Counted from the first letter of the stretch, positions 20,562 to 33,168 are shown. The stretch: 64,000 nt of DNA from Spiroplasma mirum ATCC 29335 (GCF_000565195.1 NZ_CP006720.1:186001-250000), one strand, 5' to 3'. Notes: generated by a model from the letters alone, not told the origin. Made by a program: numbers and translations.

Positions 20562-22482
20562 ATGAAAAAATTATTAAGTATTTTAGGTTTTCTTTCTTTA
20601 ATTGGGACTTCAGCAATTTCTGTTGTTGCTTGTTCTGGCACTAGCGGTAGTGTGATACAGACGCTCTATTAGAATAAACCTTAACAAGTACCAAAAGTTT
20701 ATCAAAATTGATGATTATGAGCCGTCATGAAAATTTAAATTTAACACAAGCGGAGGCTAATTCATTTATTAGTCATGATAGTGTTAATAATGTTTTAAGT
20801 AACCGAGAAATTAATTTAGGGAATAACCACAGTTTTATTAAGTTATATACTTTATATAACCAATGGAAAAACTGATTTGCAACAGCAAGTCAAGATGAAT
20901 TTAAGGATTCGGCAGATTTTATTCAAAAAGATGATTAAGTAACAATGGGGCCAATTTTATTGGTTAAGTGGCGACTCGTCTAATTTAAATACGGGAGGAA
21001 TAAATAGTTTAGATTCTAATTTATATACTAGCTCAACCACTGTTAATAATGGTTTAAGTAATATGGATACAGTGTTAAAATTATTTGATAAAAATTCACT
21101 AGATAGTATGGTTAAATTATTATCAACTTTCTTACCAACAACAAAAACTGAAGGGCAACGGCCATATGGTTTAGGAAATCTTAATATGATTTATAAAGAT
21201 TATGCTTTTGGGATTATTGTCAATGGAGATCAAGGAATGTTTTTAAATGCTGTGTATAAAGTTGCTGAGAATGATGAAAGAAAACAAAAAGCAATTGCTT
21301 TATATGGTCAGGACCTTTATACAAAGTTATTTGGTAATCCAGATAATAATTCAATTGTAGATGAAGATGGAAATAAAGCGCTTTGAAATAAAAGTGATAC
21401 AAAAAAATGGTGATGATACGGGATTATTTGGGCAAACTATTAAAGAACAAATTGCCTTAGTGAAACCTAATCTTGATTCATCAACTGCTCATGATGATGA
21501 CTTCTTTAAATCTGACTATGCTGTATGGCAAGATGGTGTAAAAAAATCTTAAAAGATAGTACGACATTATTAGAAATTGCAATGGCTGCTGCGCACGCTA
21601 AACCTGCTCAGTTTGATGAGTTTATGCACTTAACAGATAATGATCGAGGAATTAAAGCGATAGAATTAGGAATGCAAATAAAATTACATATTAATTTAAA
21701 ATTTAGTGATGTTAATTATAAATTATTTTTATCAGGAATAAACCAATTTTTAACTGCCTTAGTTAATTTTAAAGGTGATGATACAAGTTAAGATGCTTTA
21801 GAAAATGATAGTAATTACAAATGAACCACAATTGATAAATTACATCATGCAACTTTAGGAAAAGATGGAAAAGGAGACTATAATAAATTTTGAACTTCAA
21901 ATAATAATACTAATTATCGTGATGAAGTAAATTGAATAATGGGTTATGATTCTAGTGGCACATCACCAACTGGATTTATTAAAAACTCATTATATGATGT
22001 TTTATATTCATGAGGTCACGATAAAAATGGCGATATGTATAATGCTTTATATGGTCCCGTAAAGTGCCTTTGCGAAAGGAATAATTAATTTTAACAAATA
22101 AGCTGATTTTGTTTATGATAATTTATATGGACCATGGTTAGAAGGCAAAAAATACTGAACATATGAAAACATTAAACATCAATATCATGCAACAGGAAAA
22201 TTAGCAGCGGTGTCATTTAATATTGAATACCATGGGTTAGGAGATTTATTGACAAGCCTTTAATTTAGATAAATTAAAAAATAATGAACAATATCGTGTT
22301 AGTTGAAACGGAACGGGGTTTATATTTTGATTCATCAGATCTTAGCAAAATTCTATATGGACAAGTTAAAAAATAAATCCCATGTCGAATGAACAAACAT
22401 TTGAACTTCAGTAATTAATGATATGATGTTAACTGATATGAAATGATATCAGCCAAATGGTGTTGATTATTATTACTTTTAA
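20562..22482 (+). pseudogene. Decayed surface lipoprotein
   Basis: It begins with a classic Spiroplasma lipoprotein signal (MKKLLSILGFLSLIGTSAIS, lipobox VVAC then S). The frame breaks within about 35 codons (TAG near 20668). Further pieces follow in all three frames, for example NNVLSNREINLGNNHSFIKL, DTVLKLFDKNSLDSMVKLL, KPAQFDEFMHLTDNDRGI and NGVDYYYF before TAA 22480-22482. TAA also interrupts at 20937-20939 and 21789-21791. Function is unknown. Its neighbour is a decayed FtsX-type permease, suggesting a former lipoprotein-permease pair. Confidence 0.8.
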
Positions 22483-22563
22483 TTTAATAGGATAGAAAAA
22501 GCATTATTCAGTTTATGAAGAATAAAAAAGGATAATGTTTTTCTTAGGTAGGAAGAAGATAAT

Positions 22564-25500
22564 ATGAAAAAGAATTTTTTATTAATTAAGCAAAATTTAC
22601 TAAGCGCTTTAAAAATTAAAATTCAATTTATTGTTTTTTTCGTGCTCCTTTTTTATATTCTTTAATCATTGCCTTATTTTCTTCTACAATTAATCGGTTA
22701 AATAAAGCAAATGCTTTTTTATACCCGAAGAGTGTGGACTATGATTATTCGTATGCTTTTAAAACTCGTGATACCAATAAAGCAAACTTACAATCGTTTA
22801 CACTGCTTTTTGCGCTTAGTGATAGTGATAATTATGTGTCATATAATGATTTACAAGATAATGTTTTTTCGTTTCCAACTTTAAGCATTGGTGGTGACGA
22901 TAGTGCGTTTTGCGAGCTTTAACAACAAGCGATTATCTTATTAATGTTGATAATACTAACCATGCCACATATTAACGTGAACATCAAAAAACCAATTTTA
23001 TAATTTTAATTATGATGGTGCTGATTTTAAAAATTCACTAATTGGTCAGTTATCCCATAAAGCTGAAGATAGTTTTAATCCTGCTTATCAACAAGAAGTT
23101 AAAACCACAATTACTAATTATCTTTTATTTTTAACTTACACTAAAATTACGGATAACATTAATCAGATGTTAACCGGTTTAATTAACTATAATTTAAATA
23201 AAGCGGTTAATCCGTGAACAAAAGAAAATGTTAATGATAAGTTTAAAGATTGAGTAAATTATGATGGTACTAGTGCGCAATGAAATCAGCACATTAATAT
23301 TAATCATTCTACTAATATCGCCATTGTTAAAGAATACCAAACAAAAGTTAATCCCATTGTTAGCAATGATTTTTTTGAACAAGGTTTAAATGGGAATCTA
23401 GGAAGTGTTTAACAATATGAATATTATGATAATAGTAGTGGGGAACTAAAAAAATGGTTATACCTATTTTTATGGGGGTAGTATTCTAACTTCAACGCAA
23501 TTTAAGAATCCCTCGGCGCCCGAAAATTATGCTTCGTTAAGAATTGGAAGGTTATATGATAGTAGTTATTATCTTTTTAATAGTAGTTTTTGTGGGCACA
23601 CTAACTTAGAGTTTTTCCAACTTTATAATAAGTTATTAGAATTAAATGAGGGATTTAATGTTTTTGATTGCTGCGAATTCATTACTTGGGATACGAAAAA
23701 TAATGTAAAGTTTAAATTAGTTGATAAAAATAGTGTTAATTTAAAAATCTTTAGTGCGTTGCCAAGTTATAATCCGAACTTTTGAGGCTATGTGGTAATT
23801 ACACCGGGCGGGCTATTATGCTAAAAAACACCATTTAAAATTAGAAGATCATATTAGTGTTAATAATTATCAGCAGGACCAGGATTTAGTAATTGGGGCG
23901 TTTGGAAGTGACTCGCAAAATGGTTATCCAACAATTTATGATGTTGATGTATTACCAAACTCTAATAGTGAAGCAACGATTTATGTTACTTCTGATGTTT
24001 TTGCAAATAATAAATTAGGTAATCCGACAACAGCATTTGAAACATCGCGGGTATTTTTAAAAGTTATTACTAAATAATAGTGATATTAATATTTTTCAGC
24101 AACATTTTGCTGATGAATATAATAATATTTTAAAAAACTATGTAGGGATTAAAAACAATACTCCGTTAGTAAATTAACTAAAGATTCAAAGCAAAGATGA
24201 TGGTCCAAAAATTTATAATCGGTACCAAATATTGGGAAATGTAATTCATATTTTTACCATTGTTATAACTGCCATTATTATTTTCTTTGGAATTATTGTT
24301 TTATTTGCATTATGAATAATTATTAAAAAGTAAATTGAAAAAGAAAAAAATAAAATTGGAATTTTAAAATCATTAGGTTATAACCAAGTTCAAATTACCT
24401 TGGCGTATTCTTTTTACCCATTAATTCCAATTCTTATCGGAATTATTTTTAGTTAGGTAATTGGGTTAGTGCTTCAAATTCCAATTATTGGGGTTTTTAG
24501 TAATTTCTTTACCTTGCCAAACCAGTTTGATGCTTATTATCCATCATTATTTTATAGTTTAATTGGTTTTCTAGTGTTACGTAGTTTAGTATGTTTCTTT
24601 ATTTCGCTCCGAATGATTTCCATTAATACCTTATATTTAATTAACTTTAATAAAAACTTACGCCCTAATTTGTTAATTTTAAAACTAAGAGCAAGTTTAC
24701 CGTTAAAACGATTTAATACTAAATTTAAATTTTTGATTGCAGCAGTTTCAGTCAAAAAAATTGTGATGATTTTTGGAACAATGTTAATTGCTACTTTTGC
24801 AATCGCCATGGTGATTGCTTACCAGTAACTGGTTCGTCGATTGTCCGTGATTATTATAAGTATTGGAATTTTAAAAACGAAACGGATTATGAAGCTCCGA
24901 TTCCCAATTCATCAATTACGCACTATGATGTTTAACAATGGCAAGGAGTTGGCCAGGGGAATAGTATTGATTATCCCTTAACAAACAACGGAGTGATTCC
25001 CAAGTATTAAACTATGGTTAATTCCGGTAATTTTTGATAAAACTGTATAAGTAACATTATCAACCATAAACTGGATTTGATCATCTGGTTTACCTGTTGT
25101 TAGGTCGCGATAATCATCTAAAATTTTTTGTAATGATCCAATCGAAATATTAGTTCCGCGAAAGGCCAATAAGTTATATCCTAACATATTAATAAGTTCA
25201 CTGGGGTAATTACCACCTTTATCAATTGTAGTATCATATTCATTCGTATTAATTTTGCTAGTTTCTCGTCATGATGGATTACCAATTGAATTATAGTTGG
25301 TGATTGAAAATCATGTATTCAACAAACCGTTAGTGCGTTAGCACCAGCTTATTTTATGGAATATTGAAATAAATCAGTGGAACGTCAAAATGAATTTACA
25401 ATTACTGCTCAAACAGTACCGTATGACCAAGCAAGCGATGAATTCTTTACGAAATTTACTTCAACTGTGCAATTAAACAACCAAGCGTTAGGGATTGCAA

Positions 25501-26984
25501 CATATGGAATTAATCCTAATAGTCGGATGATTACTTTTAATAAGGATTTATTACAACAAGATAAATATCAAAATAATACACTTCCAATCTTAATCAATAA
25601 AGCTTTTGAAAACTGGTTCGCAATATTTTGGTTTAAATAAATTAGTGGTTTTTCATAAGAATTTTGAACCGACCACCTTATAATTAACTTTCTTTTGGCA
25701 AGGATTACTTGCTAAATCATTTGCATTAGCATTCTTTAACAACCCGGTTTTAAAAGCTTCCGTGTACCACTGTGTGGGAATTCCGGCATCACCAATCACT
25801 TGTTGCACAATAGTAATTGCAATAAAACTATAATTTCAATCAAATGGACGAATAACATAACTATTATCCCGTGTTCGTACAACACCATATTTACTATCAA
25901 TTAACGATGGAAACAGGTTTTCCAAAGGATTTTTGTCATTAACAATAACTTTATTCAGGTCAATATCATTGACTCCTGGCTGGTAATTTTAGTAAGATAT
26001 TTTTTATTAAATAATATGGACAAATATGCCCCCACTACTATCGGTATAAGTTAGATCATAATATCCATATTCTAATGCAGTATACCGACTAGGATTAGTT
26101 ATCCCTTTATATTTAACTAAAACAGAATTTCCATAACTTAGGTGGCTAAAATCAATTTGGTCCAAGGGAATATCCTTGTTAGGGTCATACGAATCAATGC
26201 CCTGGTCATTATCTAAAGTATCATTATATAAATTCACCAGGCAGGATCAATTGGAACTGTTTGACCTAAGGTATTTGTATAAGTTAGAATATCAACATTT
26301 GGTTGGGCGCTAATAATATCATTAACATGATAGTTATAACTTTTGTTAGGTTATGCTACAACTTATCATCAGAACTTGGGGGTTCCCACTTATTTTAATG
26401 GGAAAGTTACCTTTAATCCAGAACCAACTGACCAAACACCAAACAACAAGATTGAGATTGGCTTCAATAACTGGTGGGTATGATATTAATAATTTTAATG
26501 ACAACTTTAACTGAATGGTCAAAGATAATAATATGATTAGTACAAAATTAATATTTTAGACCGGGTTGCTTTAATTGCCTTAATGTTAGGAATTACCTTT
26601 ATCTTAATTAATATTTTTGCGGCAATTGCCATTGTCAATATGATTATTAATTTATTTGTTAATCAGTTTAGTAAGATGATGGCCTTATTACGGATTCAAG
26701 GATATACGAACCGGGAAATTAACTCTTTTACCCTAGGGTTATTTACTCCCATTGTGATGATTACTTTAATCCTTGGTTTTATTGCCGGATGGTTTGCGAA
26801 TGTCGGGGGAATCATTATTTTTGAAAACGCCCATCTGATTATGCTTCCTTATTCATTTACATGGTATTTAATTATTATTGTACTATGTACAATTGCCATC
26901 ATTTATTTAGTAACTTATCTGTTATCAGCACATAGTTTACGAAAAATGAACATTCAAGAGCAGGTTGCTTTATTAGATGAATAG
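22564..26984 (+). pseudogene. Decayed FtsX-type permease paralogue with two internally inverted segments
   Basis: This is a full-length paralogue of the permease at 3-4341. The start ([20 protein letters not shown]) breaks in a T7 run near 22641. Later blocks are QDLVIGAFGSDSQNGYPTIY, KIGILKSLGYNQVQITLAYS, FSKMMALLRIQGYTNREINS and the natural C-terminus at TAG 26982-26984. Frameshifts and TAA/TAG stops are scattered throughout. Two stretches, about 25010-25335 and about 25655-26345, code for the expected parts of the protein only on the minus strand. Examples are NMLGYNLLAFRGTNIS against NMLLYNIAQLKGTNIS in the paralogue, and a segment ending TQWYTEAFKTGLL against TTWYNSAMTLGLL. Confidence 0.85.
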
Positions 26985-27016
26985 AAATTACGAAGATTAA
27001 TTCGTAATTTTTTTGC
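26985..27016 (+). terminator. Intrinsic terminator after the permease pseudogene
   Basis: AAATTACGA (26985-26993) pairs with TCGTAATTT (27002-27010), followed by a T run. It starts on the base after the stop codon. Confidence 0.8.
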
Positions 27017-27036
27017 CTTTTTTAAGAAAATACTTA

Positions 27037-27042
27037 TATAAT
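27037..27042 (+). promoter_or_regulatory. -10 element of the gltX promoter
   Basis: TATAAT lies 48 bases before the gltX ATG, downstream of the previous terminator. GAAGGAG just before 27090 is the ribosome binding site. Confidence 0.45.
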
Positions 27043-27089
27043 TATTATGTTAAGGGTAGGAAAAATACCAGCATTGAGAAGGAGTTATA

Positions 27090-28553
27090 ATGGAAAAGAA
27101 AATTAGATTACGATATGCTCCCAGCCCAACGGGATTCTTACATATTGGAAACACCAGAACAGCATTATTTAACTACTTATTAGCAAAACATTACCAGGGT
27201 GCTTTTATTTTAAGAATTGAAGATACTGATGTCGAACGAAATGTTGAAGGAGCAATTGCCTCACAATTAGATAATTTACGATGATTGGGAATTGAACCAG
27301 ATGAAACTATTGATAAACCTGGTCAATATGGACCATACACCCAGTTAGAAAGATTACAAACATATGAAGAATATGCTAATAAGTTGTTAGCCGCTAAAAA
27401 AGCATATTATTGTTTTTGTACGGCCCAGGAATTAGAAGCTTCGCGTGAAAAACAACTAGTCCAGGGTTATGCTTCCCCTCGTTATGATCGTCGATGTTAT
27501 CGTCTTTCGGAAGCCGAAGTTAATGAAAAATTAAAAAATAATGTTCCGACAAGTATTCGCTTTTTTGTGCCTGATAATGAAAGTTATGATTTTAATGATT
27601 TAGTGCGTGGACCAGTTCACTTTGAATCAAAAGATCTTGGGGACTGAGTAATTATAAAATCAAATGGGATTCCAACTTATAATTTTGCGGTGGTAATTGA
27701 TGATATTTTAATGGAAATTAGTCATGTTGTTCGGGGTGAAGAACATATTTCAAATACCCCAAAACAATTAATGATTTATCGAGCTTTTGAAAAAGAACCA
27801 CCAATTTTTGCCCATCTGACTTTAATTGTTAATGAACAACATAAAAAATTATCAAAACGTGATGGTCATTTAATGCAGTTTATTAGTCAATACCGTAAAA
27901 TTGGATACTTACCAAATGCCATTTTTAATTTTATTGCCCTATTAGGATGATCACCATTAGGAGAAGAAGAAATCTTTATTAAGGAAGAACTGATTAAAAT
28001 TTTTGATGAAACAAGACTAAGCAAATCACCAAGTATGTTTGATGTCAAAAAATTAACTTGAATGAATAATTTATATATTAAAAAAATGAGTGATGAGGAA
28101 TACTTAGCATTTACCAAACCCTTTTTAGCAAGTGCTTATGATTTAACAAATAAAGCGGATGATTGATTAACAATGCTCTTATTAATTTTTAAAAAAGAAC
28201 TGCAATATGGCCAAGAAATTGTTGCTTTAACAAAACCATTTTTTGTTCAGGTTACTGAATTAAGCTCAGAAACAATTGGAATGTTAAATAACTTAAATAA
28301 TTATCAGGAATTAATTACCGAGTTTCGTAACCAAATTAACCAGTTAACAAACTGAAAAGAAATTAGTATTAAAGAAATTATTAGTATGCTGGGGAAAACT
28401 TTAAATGTTAAAGGAAAAGACTTGTTTATGCCAATTCGGATTTTTGCTTCACACCAAGAACATGGTCCAGAATTAGCAAAAGTTATTTATTTATTAGGAA
28501 AGGAACAAGTTATTAAAAACATTGATAACTTATTAAATAGTAATGAAAAGTAA
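27090..28553 (+). CDS. gltX: Glutamyl-tRNA synthetase
   Basis: The protein has 487 residues, standard bacterial length. The HIGH-equivalent HIGN is at 18-21 within [19 protein letters not shown] is at 253-257. [17 protein letters not shown] is the typical active-site block, and the C-terminal anticodon-binding domain is complete. No GatCAB genes are in the window, so whether it also makes Glu-tRNA-Gln cannot be judged here. The gene overlaps the following HD gene by 11 bases. Confidence 0.96.
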
Positions 28554-29775
28554 ATTACCATTAATTATTCGTGATAGTGTCCATGGTGACATTGAGTTAT
28601 GAGAACAAATTGCCGTTAACCTTATCAATAGTCAAGAATTTCAACGCTTGCGTAGAATTAACCAACTCGGTGGTGGGCAGTTTATTTTTCCGAGTGCTTC
28701 ACACACTCGTTTTACTCATTGCATTGGAGTTTATCATTTAATTAGTGAAATTTTAAAAACAAAATCATTCCAAGAAAATTATCCCAATCCGCGTCAGCAG
28801 TTACTAGTCAAATTAGCGGGATTATTACATGATATTGGTCACGGACCATTTTCACATACTTTTGAAATGGTAAATTATGTTAATAAGGCTAATATTAGTC
28901 ATGAAGAATATTCAGCGTTAATTATCAAATCACCAATAACCCAAGTTAATCAAATTTTAAAACAGGAATTAACTGATGAAGAAATTGCTGAACTATGTTT
29001 AATGATTGAAGGAAAACACCCTGATAAAGTATTATCATCCTTAGTATCTTCCCAAATTGATGCGGACCGGATGGATTATTTGTTACGTGATGGGAAAAAC
29101 AGTGGGGTTGAATATAGCCATTTAGATGTTCAGTGAATTATTCGTCATATTGATATTAAAGATCACAAAATTGTATTTCCGCAAAAAACTCAGTATGCCA
29201 TTGAAAGTTATTTAATTGGGCGTTATCATATGTACAAACAAATCTATCTCCACCCTTTAAGTATTGGTTTTGACTTAACCTTTAAGATGTTTTTTCAAAG
29301 ATTATATGATTTATACCACGCAGGATTTCAATTTAAAAATAATGATATAATAGATTTATTAAAACCATTATTGGAAGGGAAACAAATGACAGCAATTGCT
29401 TATTGCCAACTTGATGATTACACTTTTTTTACTTACATTAAAATGTTAAGTAATGAAGAAGATGAAATATTACAAAAACTAATTACAATGTTAACTAACC
29501 GTAATTTCTTACGTCAAATTGATGCTAAACGGACTGATTTAGAAGAAATTAAAAAAAATTTGGCAAAAAAATACAAAAACTATTATAATTATTTTATGGT
29601 TGAATTTGAGTTAAAACAAGTAAAACTTTATGATGGTGAAAAAAAACCAATATTTATTCAAGTCAATACTGATATTAAAAATCTAAATGAAATTTCTGAA
29701 ATCTTTTTAGCAAATAGTGATAAAAAATTACATGGTTCAATATCATATTACACAGTAAATGATGTCTTGAAATAA
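28543..29775 (+). CDS. HD-domain phosphohydrolase (YwfO-like, dNTPase/SAMHD-type)
   Basis: The protein has 410 residues. RDSVHGDIELW at the N-terminus, then QRLRRINQLGG, HTRFTHCIGVYHL (His54, His59), LLHDIGHGPFSHTFE (His96-Asp97, His100) and SQIDADRMDYLLRD define the metal site of the HD/SAMHD1-like family. Bacillus YwfO and Enterococcus EF1143 are similar; EF1143 is a dNTP triphosphohydrolase. The substrate here is inferred. The start codon sits within the last codons of gltX, so the two are coupled. It precedes rpoE, as ywfO lies near rpoE-pyrG in Firmicutes. Confidence 0.87.
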
Positions 29776-29805
29776 ATTATTAATAATTTAAAAGGGGTAG
29801 AACAG

Positions 29806-30315
29806 ATGATGAATGATAATGTTGAATTATTAGAATTAGTATATGAATATTTAAAGAAAATTAAACACAGTGATACTTTTGAAAATATTTGAAATGCAAT
29901 TGCTGTGAATGATATCAGTGTCCAAGGACATAGTAAAGAAGATGTTATTGCCGAATTATATACTGATTTAGTATTAGATAATCGTTTTGTTTTAACAAGT
30001 GAAGGTATGTGAGGTTTACGTGAACTTTTAAAATATGATGAAATTAAAAAACAATATGATTATACTGATCAATTTGAAACAACTGAAGAGTTTGAAGATA
30101 TTGATTTAGATGAAGAAGAAGATGAAGGTGATCTTTCTGATCAATTAGATTTTGATGATGACGATGAAGATTTAACTGAAATTGATTTAGATGATGATTT
30201 AGCAGAAACTGAGTTTTTGGTTGACGATGATGACCAAACAGTGGCTGCTAAATTAGGAATTACCGAAGAAATTGACTGACAAGCTTTAGAAAAAGAAATG
30301 GAAGAGAATAATTAA
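29806..30315 (+). CDS. rpoE: DNA-directed RNA polymerase delta subunit
   Basis: The protein has 169 residues. The N-terminal HARE-HTH domain (about 1-85: ELVYEYLKKIKHSDTFENIW, MWGLREL) is followed by a strongly acidic tail (Asp/Glu tracts, about 100-150), the hallmark of RpoE. Delta recycles RNA polymerase and displaces nucleic acid. A distinctive hydrophobic patch (VAAKLGITEEIDWQALEKE) ends the protein. Two ATGs (29806, 29809) follow AAGGGG; either could be used. It lies just before pyrG, as in Bacillus. Confidence 0.93.
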
Positions 30316-30327
30316 ATTTTATATGTA

Positions 30328-30377
30328 ATTAGAAACAATTATATATTAATTTTCGATTGTTTCTAATTTTTATTTTT
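30328..30377 (+). terminator. Intrinsic terminator between rpoE and pyrG
   Basis: ATTAGAAACAAT (30328-30339) pairs perfectly with ATTGTTTCTAAT (30356-30367), followed by TTTTTATTTTT. Given its position only 24 bases before the pyrG ATG, it may act as an attenuator; Bacillus pyrG is known for leader attenuation, but no C-rich start was looked for here. Confidence 0.75.
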
Positions 30378-30400
30378 AGTGCAGAAAGGATGGAAAAACT

Positions 30401-32002
30401 ATGACTAAGTATATCTTTGTAACCGGTGGGGTTGTTTCAGGACTAGGGAAAGGAATTATGACTTCTTCAATTGGGGTCTTGTTAAAAGCAAGTGGTCTTA
30501 AGATTTTTATGCAAAAATTTGATCCGTATTTAAATGTTGACCCAGGGACAATGAGCCCTTATCAACATGGCGAAGTTTATGTAACTGCCGATGGTGGTGA
30601 AACTGATTTAGATCTAGGACATTATGAACGTTTTATTGATGAAAATTTAACAAAAGAATCAAACATCACATCTGGTTTTATTTATAAAAATGTTATTGAA
30701 AAAGAACGCCATGGCGAATATGATGGACGAACTGTCCAAGTTGTTCCTCACATTACTAATGAAATTAAAAATAAGGTTTATTCAGCCGCAAAAAATTCGC
30801 AAGCAGATGTTATTATTACTGAAATTGGGGGAACAGTTGGGGACATTGAATCATTACCTTTTATTGAAGCAATTCGTCAAGTTCGGATTGAAAAGGGTCG
30901 TAAAAATGTTATTTTTATTCATGTTTCGTTAGTTCCTTATATTGCAGCTTCAAAAGAATCAAAAACTAAACCAACCCAACATTCCGTAAGGGAATTATTA
31001 TCATTTGGAATTCAACCCGATATTATTGTGGCTCGTACAGAACAACCATTAGATAAAAATGTTCTGGCCAAAATTGCTTTATTCTGTAATGTTGAATTGC
31101 AAAATGTCTTAGTTGCTAATGATGCCAAAACAATTTATGAAGTTCCGTTACATATGTATGAACAAAATGCCCAGTTATCAGTAGCAAAATTATTAAACTT
31201 AAAATTACCTCGAACAGATATTAGTCAATGAAACCGTTTTGTGAACCAGATTCATAATTCGCAAGCAGAAATTGTCATTAAACTAGTTGGTAAATATGTT
31301 GAATTACCGGATGCTTATTTATCGGTAATGGAATCATTGTACATTGCCGGCTATGAAAATAATGTTAAAGTTAAAATTGACTGAATTAAAGCTGATGATG
31401 TTTATGAAGATAATTGTTCAGAATTATTAGCCGGGGTGAGTGGAATCTTAGTTCCTGGTGGTTTTGGTGAACGCGGATTTGAAGGTAAAATTTTAGCGGT
31501 TCAATATGCACGTGAACATAACATTCCTTTTTTAGGAATTTGTTTTGGAATGCAAGCAGCAGTCGTTGAATTTGCCCGTAATGTTTGTAAAATTCAAGAT
31601 GCAAATTCAAGTGAATTTGGAGAAACTCCGCACCCTGTAATAGATTTAATCCGCGGAAAAAATAAGGATGAAGCACGGGGTGGGACCCTGCGCTTAGGAA
31701 ATTATAAAGCAACCCTATTAAAAGGATCACTAGCAGCTCAATTATATCAACAAGATGAAGTTTGAGAGAGGCACCGACACCGTTATGAATTTAATAATGA
31801 CTATCGTAAATTATTGCAAGACAACGGAATGATTTTTAGTGGTATTTATCAGGAAAAAGACTTAGTAGAAATTATTGAAATTCCTAGTCATCGGTTCTTT
31901 ATTGCTTCACAATACCATCCAGAGTTTACTTCGCGACCAAATAAACCAAATCCGTTGTTTAATGGGTTTGTAAAAGCAGTCATTGATTATAACAATAAAT
32001 AA
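30401..32002 (+). CDS. pyrG: CTP synthase
   Basis: The protein has 533 residues. The synthetase domain P-loop [10 protein letters not shown] is at 9-18, with the [20 protein letters not shown] motif after it. The glutamine amidotransferase domain has PGGFGERG, the nucleophile Cys381 in GICFGMQ and His506/Glu508 in QYHPEF. It converts UTP to CTP with glutamine or ammonia. All catalytic residues are present. A strong terminator follows. Confidence 0.97.
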
Positions 32003-32047
32003 AAAAATAGTAAGGATTTAGATTATTCTTTAATCCTTACTATTTTT
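32003..32047. terminator. Terminator downstream of pyrG (convergent junction)
   Basis: AAAAATAGTAAGGATT (32003-32018) pairs with AATCCTTACTATTTTT (32032-32047), with T-rich ends on both strands. It can serve pyrG and the minus-strand remnant. Confidence 0.8.
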
Positions 32048-33168
32048 ATTTAAGTTGTAATTTGTTAACCCATGGTTTTGCAAAAATATCAACCTGACCA
32101 CTATCTTCATAAATCTTGATGACCATTCCATGGTTCAATACAAATAAATTTGGTTTGATCATTAATTTTGGTAACAACACTGTCTAAGATAAATTCTATC
32201 TTCGGATTTTTCTTCGCTTTGGCTAGTAAATTATCATCCGCACGAAACTCTTGGCGACGATGAACTAAATAAACTTTGTTAACAAATTTAGTTAAATATA
32301 GCGCTTCTTCTAAAGCTGCATAGCCCCCACCAATTTGATCAATAATGTTATGGAGTACTATAAACCGGGTAGTTTGGTAAAATTGGTTATTAGCATATAA
32401 AAACCCAGTTAAAATGTTATCTTGTGGAGATATAATTTCTCTTTTGGTACACGCCAAAAGCTTCAACTTAGGAAATTCAGCCATTAAGTTTTGTCATCCG
32501 GTTTGTAATTCTAATTGATAATCTTCGCTGCTATTATTAACAATTAGATTAAGAATGAATTGTAAATCTTTGTAACCGCAAAAAGCATAATCAACATATA
32601 GCAAGATTGTTAAAATTGCTTGTTGGGCTTCTTGAATAGTTCACAAATTAGCTCGGTAGTTAAAATCAAAACTTATTGTTTTTTTTTTTTTTTGCATTGC
32701 TTGAATTAAATTCAAAGTATTTGTTTGAACTGTTTGGTTTAATGCTAAAGTAATTCCTGAAAGATGGAGATGGTCAATTGTTTTGACAATTTTGTTAATT
32801 GTTTCATCATCAGGATTTCAAGTTTAAAATGCTGAATTGTTCCGATCATAAGTTACTTCACCATTTTTAATACTAGTGGGGGATGATAAATAATATAATC
32901 CAATCCGGCTATTGTGAGTTGAAGTAATGAAATTGGTTTTAACACCAAATGAATTTAAATGTTTTTTAAATTTATTACCAATTTGATTTTCGGGAAATTG
33001 GCTAATTGCATAAACCTCATTATCCCACCCAGCTAAATTGATACCAACATTCATTTCTGCACCACCATAATTAAAACGAACAAAACTACCATCTTCAAAA
33101 CTAGTCCCCATTTTTATTGTTAGTCGTAACAACGGATCTTCTAAAATACCAATGACTTTTTTCTTCAT
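32046..33168 (-). pseudogene. kdgK: Chimeric remnant: KDG kinase (PfkB) fused to thioredoxin reductase and aldose-epimerase-like pieces
   Basis: Residues 1-260 are a 2-keto-3-deoxygluconate kinase: RFNYGGAEMNVGINLAGWDN, SRIGLYYL, HLHLSGITLAL, ISFDFNYRANLW and FIVLHNIIDQIGGG. There the protein should continue GDAFAAG-like, but it becomes YAALEEALYLTKFVNKVYLV and HRRQEFRADDNLLAKAKKNP, which is the second nucleotide-binding domain of thioredoxin reductase. The end (TKFICIEPWNG; in another frame DIFAKPWVNKLQLK) resembles the C-terminus of aldose 1-epimerases. One in-frame TAA interrupts at 32824-32826. An A15 tract (32679-32693 on the other strand) encodes a Lys run and is in frame. The kinase lacks its catalytic GAGD region, so it is dead. 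Confidence 0.82.

Noticed and set aside
20562-22482. Interpretation of the lipoprotein fragments as several small genes
   Set aside because: The pieces are collinear parts of one lipoprotein in alternating frames, and none has its own ribosome binding site or signal peptide except the first.
31386-31730. Minus-strand 114-codon frame within pyrG
   Set aside because: It mirrors the amidotransferase domain coding, and CTP synthase on the plus strand is unambiguous.
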